Source of the DNA: Punctularia strigosozonata HHB-11173 SS5
Lineage: Eukaryota; Basidiomycota; Agaricomycetes; Corticiales; Punctulariaceae
Direction of reading: 5' to 3'
Assembly: GCF_000264995.1 (NCBI RefSeq)
Contig: NW_006767433.1
Span: 1,892,876-1,956,875 of the forward strand
Length of the DNA stretch: 64,000 bases
The notes below the pieces were generated by a model. The model saw only the letters and a list, made by a program, of their open reading frames with translations. It was not told the DNA's origin and searched no databases. Shown here piece after piece: positions 61,619 to 64,000 of this stretch (positions are counted from its first letter, which is position 1; every line of letters starts with the position of its first letter). Both the position numbers and the translations under genes were made by a program.

Positions 61619-62047
61619 ATGTCGAGCCAAGCCAACACCACTGAATTATTCTCCTCCTTCCTTGGATTTATGGAAGCCTGCGCGCTCTCCGTTATCCAGC
61701 TATACACATTGTTCTGGACCAATCCTGAGAAACGGATCACCAATGCTGCTCAGAGGTGAGCGGCATTGCACATCGCGCAAAGCTACGCTGAGGCCGGTTT
61801 CTTCAGTCCCACAAAGGCAATCGATATTTCTCAAGCCCTACAGCCCATGACGCCTCAAATCACCACTGAAGCATTGGTGGTAGCTGGGAGGTGCCGACCC
61901 AGGTAGCTTCCTCAGACCCATGCGCGTGATGGCTTTCACTGACTCCGGTTTTAGGGGCAAGGTTACCCAGCCCCAAGCAGGGAAGCCCCCGCCCAGCAAA
62001 CCGTCTCGCCCACAGCAAGCTCCGAGTCCGCCGAAGTAGCTGCATAG
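61619..62047 (+). CDS. Small three-exon orphan protein, about 100 residues
   Basis: No family recognised. The ATG at 61619 starts MSSQANTTELFSSFLGFMEA. A hydrophobic stretch (FMEACALSVIQLYTLFW) follows, too far from the N-terminus for a clear secretion signal. Intron 1 at 61756-61806 (51 bp, GTGAGC...TTCAG) joins ITNAAQ to SPTKAIDISQALQPMTPQIT. Intron 2 at 61880-61954 (75 bp, GTAGCT...TTTAG) joins TTEALV to GQGYPAPSREAPAQQTVSPT, ending SAEVAA. Without splicing the frame stops early, so the two in-phase introns support a real gene, as does the TATA box. The tail is rich in Ala, Ser and Pro. The start and introns are reasonably well supported; the function is unknown. Confidence 0.5.
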
Positions 62048-63422
62048 CTATCATGGGACCTAGACTCTTGATCGGATCTTGACAAGATCCGCGTATACAT
62101 TCATCGTTGTGTCAACGTGCTGAATCCAATCATATATCGTTCCCGGTTATCATTTACGTTATCCCAATACCTTTACGCATTATCAGCGCTTCATATTTAT
62201 GAGACATGCAGCTTGTACTGGTTATAGCATCTATACGCAAACTCGAAGCCTCTTGTGACATTGAACGACAAGCTATGGCCGGTGCCAGGGCGCTAGTGTG
62301 CTATCGGTGGACGGCAACGAAGAAGAATCATGTCTGTCCGAGAGCCCATATGATATCGCAGCACAAGCTTTGGAGCAATACTAGATTCATATCATGTCTA
62401 CAGCAGTCCAGGATACCGCGTGTTTTTACGGTCCTGCATTACAAACTGACTGCCAAGAGGTACGCTACAGTTATCGCGCAAGCTTCTACGATCGCATGCT
62501 ACAGCTACAGAAGGGTTACTGCATGTAGTCCTTTAACCTGTACAGGCCCTCGTTCATATCAGTGAGACAGCAACCAGCGAACGGTTGGATTCAGTCACTG
62601 ATTACATCCAACAATTTGGTGCATGCAACAAGGACTTGAGCGTTCTAGCCCAAACGTTGCAATAGCGGCTCTCGTCAACACGTACAAGTATACAGGTACA
62701 TACCTCGTTGATTGCTGCCGATTACTTCTCCACTGGGTCGCCCCTGATGCATATCGTGAGCGCAGCGGTGGTGGAGGGTGTTGCAACCTATGGCATCTTT
62801 GATGGGTACCAGCTGAGTATCAATCAATCGTTCCATGTTTGCAGAAATTCGCTGACGACAAGGCTGAGGATAGAAGTTCTGTAACTGAGGCCATCCATTG
62901 CGGACCAATATGAAGCCCAAGTGAGTGTCTTTTGAGATTCTCCCCACGCTGCTGGCCTAGCCAGTCCAGTCGTCAGAAGAAGAAAGGGAAGAAAGTGACC
63001 ACAAGAGGAACTGCATGGGCGACAGGAAGCAATTTCAAGGAATCGCCACCTGTCGTTACAGCATCCGTTGGGATGGGGCAGCAAACTGCGCATGAGACTG
63101 ATACTGCGAAGAACTCCACGAAGTCGGGTTGCTCCCGCGGCGTGAAGAATGGAGCTTCCAAAAGATTTTCAGAACCAGAATTCATTTCAACGGCTGTTGA
63201 GGGCCGAAGCACGCGCACAAAAGGTCATTGATGGTCACGGCACATACTCGGTTCAAAAGTGAGACGGAGCGCTAGTCTTCGAGCACAGTAGCGGAAGCAT
63301 TGCGTGACTGTAAGGATATTCGAATCACCACGTGAGTCATAACGCAGGTAGCGCGCCAAGAAGATAATTTGAGCAGAATGAGTGAGCCTCATCTGAACCC
63401 TATCAGCCATCTGCAAGCAGCT
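62048..63422. other. Unresolved region with fragments of protein-like sequence
   Basis: No single gene could be built. A plus-strand frame (about 62538-62651) reads ALVHISETATSERLDSVTDY then a stop. A minus-strand frame (62675-62947) reads LGFILVRNGWPQLQNFYPQP and IDTQLVPIKDAIGCNTLHHR. A plus-strand model from ATG 62910 with a 40 bp intron (62921-62960) would give a Lys/Thr/Ser-rich protein of about 93 residues (MKPNQSSRQKKKGKKVTTRG) ending at 63231. These overlap and contradict each other. They could be parts of real small genes or remnants of a decayed one. Confidence 0.3.
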
Positions 63423-64000
63423 TCATGCTACGGTTGCCGGCGGGCTACTCTTGAACATCCAGACCTCCCGCCGACCGCCGAGACCAAACAAGCCTTTCCG
63501 CCCCAGCGGAACACTTGCATCGATATAGTAGCCTTCGTCGCACAGGTACTTGAATAGATACGAGATGATAAAATGCTTATCCGTAGGATCTATGCCTGGG
63601 GTAAAAATCTAGAAATCACTCATACTTATCATCTTGCTCACCATCCAGGGGCTTGATTCGGATACTACAAACATTGCTGTCATCTACCGATGCATCCAGC
63701 TTGTTCTTGAATGTCGCTCGCATGGCAAGGCTGAGTCTGATAGCCAATTGTTGAGGAGCGTGGTAAATCATCACGTTGTACCCGTCATTTGCAAGGGCGG
63801 CACAGAAGAAATCGAGGGGGGAGGCGATGTGCATATTGGCAAATACGAGTCTTGGAGGCTTCATCTATAGATCACCGTGAGGTCTCCGAGCGATCGTGGA
63901 TCTGGACGAAAGCGTACCGTATGTCCGGCGTCGATCGTTGTCACGTAGTGGAATCCCTGGACCAATACTCACGTCAGCACCCAGACTCACAACCCGTAAA
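63423..64000 (-). CDS. Unrecognised gene, 3' part only (runs off right edge)
   Basis: Three exons read in phase. The right-edge exon (63973-64000) ends RVVSLGAD. The intron 63865-63972 (GTGAGT...CTATAG) joins to MKPPRLVFANMHIASPLDFF, then CAALANDGYNVMIYHAPQQL and MRATFKNKLDASVDDSN. The intron 63596-63641 (GTGAGC...CCCAG, 46 bp) joins KPLDG to IDPTDKHFIISYLFKYLCDE, then ASVPLGRKGLFGLGGRREVW and MFKSSPPATVA, with the stop at 63423-63425. The Met at 63864 could also be a start if the edge exon is wrong. I do not recognise the family. The sequence looks globular and intact. Confidence 0.6.

Overview
This 64 kb window is nuclear DNA from a filamentous basidiomycete, almost certainly an Agaricomycete (mushroom or polypore type). 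The evidence is: protein genes broken by many short introns (about 40-110 bp) with GTRNGT donors and YAG acceptors, closely packed genes on both strands, a Tnp2-type DNA transposon, a membrane-protein family typical of Agaricomycetes, and eukaryotic housekeeping proteins (VPS13, HSP104, DCP2, INCENP, REC8, IDI1). No bacterial operon, CRISPR array, rRNA or convincing tRNA was seen. Gene models were built by hand from reading frames, splice signals and family resemblance, so outer limits are better supported than every internal junction.

Layout. 0.5-1.9 kb: fatty acid elongase (-). 2.9-3.6 kb: unrecognised spliced gene (-). 4.1-15.9 kb: VPS13 (+), converging on a DENN-domain gene at 16.1-20.6 kb (-). 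21.3-27.7 kb: a complete 6.4 kb DNA transposon with perfect 22 bp terminal inverted repeats, a 7 bp target duplication, arrays of a GAAT motif inside both ends, a spliced Tnp2 transposase gene and a second multi-exon gene. 28-30.2 kb: NIPA-type magnesium transporter (-), divergent from an unrecognised gene at 30.3-32.0 kb (+). 32.2-35.3 kb: HSP104 (-), divergent from a GRAM-domain membrane protein gene at 35.7-38.2 kb (+) across a promoter carrying heat-shock elements and a CRE palindrome. 38.3-38.9 kb: complex I zinc subunit NDUFS6 (-) with a 6-nt microexon. 39.6-43.7 kb: INCENP (+). 44.1-46.6 kb: DCP2 (+). 47.7-49.0 kb: ribose-phosphate pyrophosphokinase (+). 49.8-53.2 kb: Ime2/RCK-type kinase (+). 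53.9-57.0 kb: REC8 (+). 57.1-58.3 kb: IDI1 (+), converging on an Agaricomycete membrane protein gene at 58.4-60.4 kb (-). 61.6-62.0 kb: small TATA-driven orphan gene (+). The right edge holds the 3' part of an unrecognised gene (-).

Most genes are unrelated housekeeping functions: lipid transport and membrane traffic (VPS13, DENN, elongase, GRAM protein), proteostasis (HSP104), respiration (NDUFS6), mRNA decay (DCP2), nucleotide and isoprenoid precursors (PRS, IDI1), and chromosome segregation or meiosis (INCENP, RCK kinase, REC8). The only clearly accessory segment is the transposon, which looks structurally intact and is the most interesting item here.
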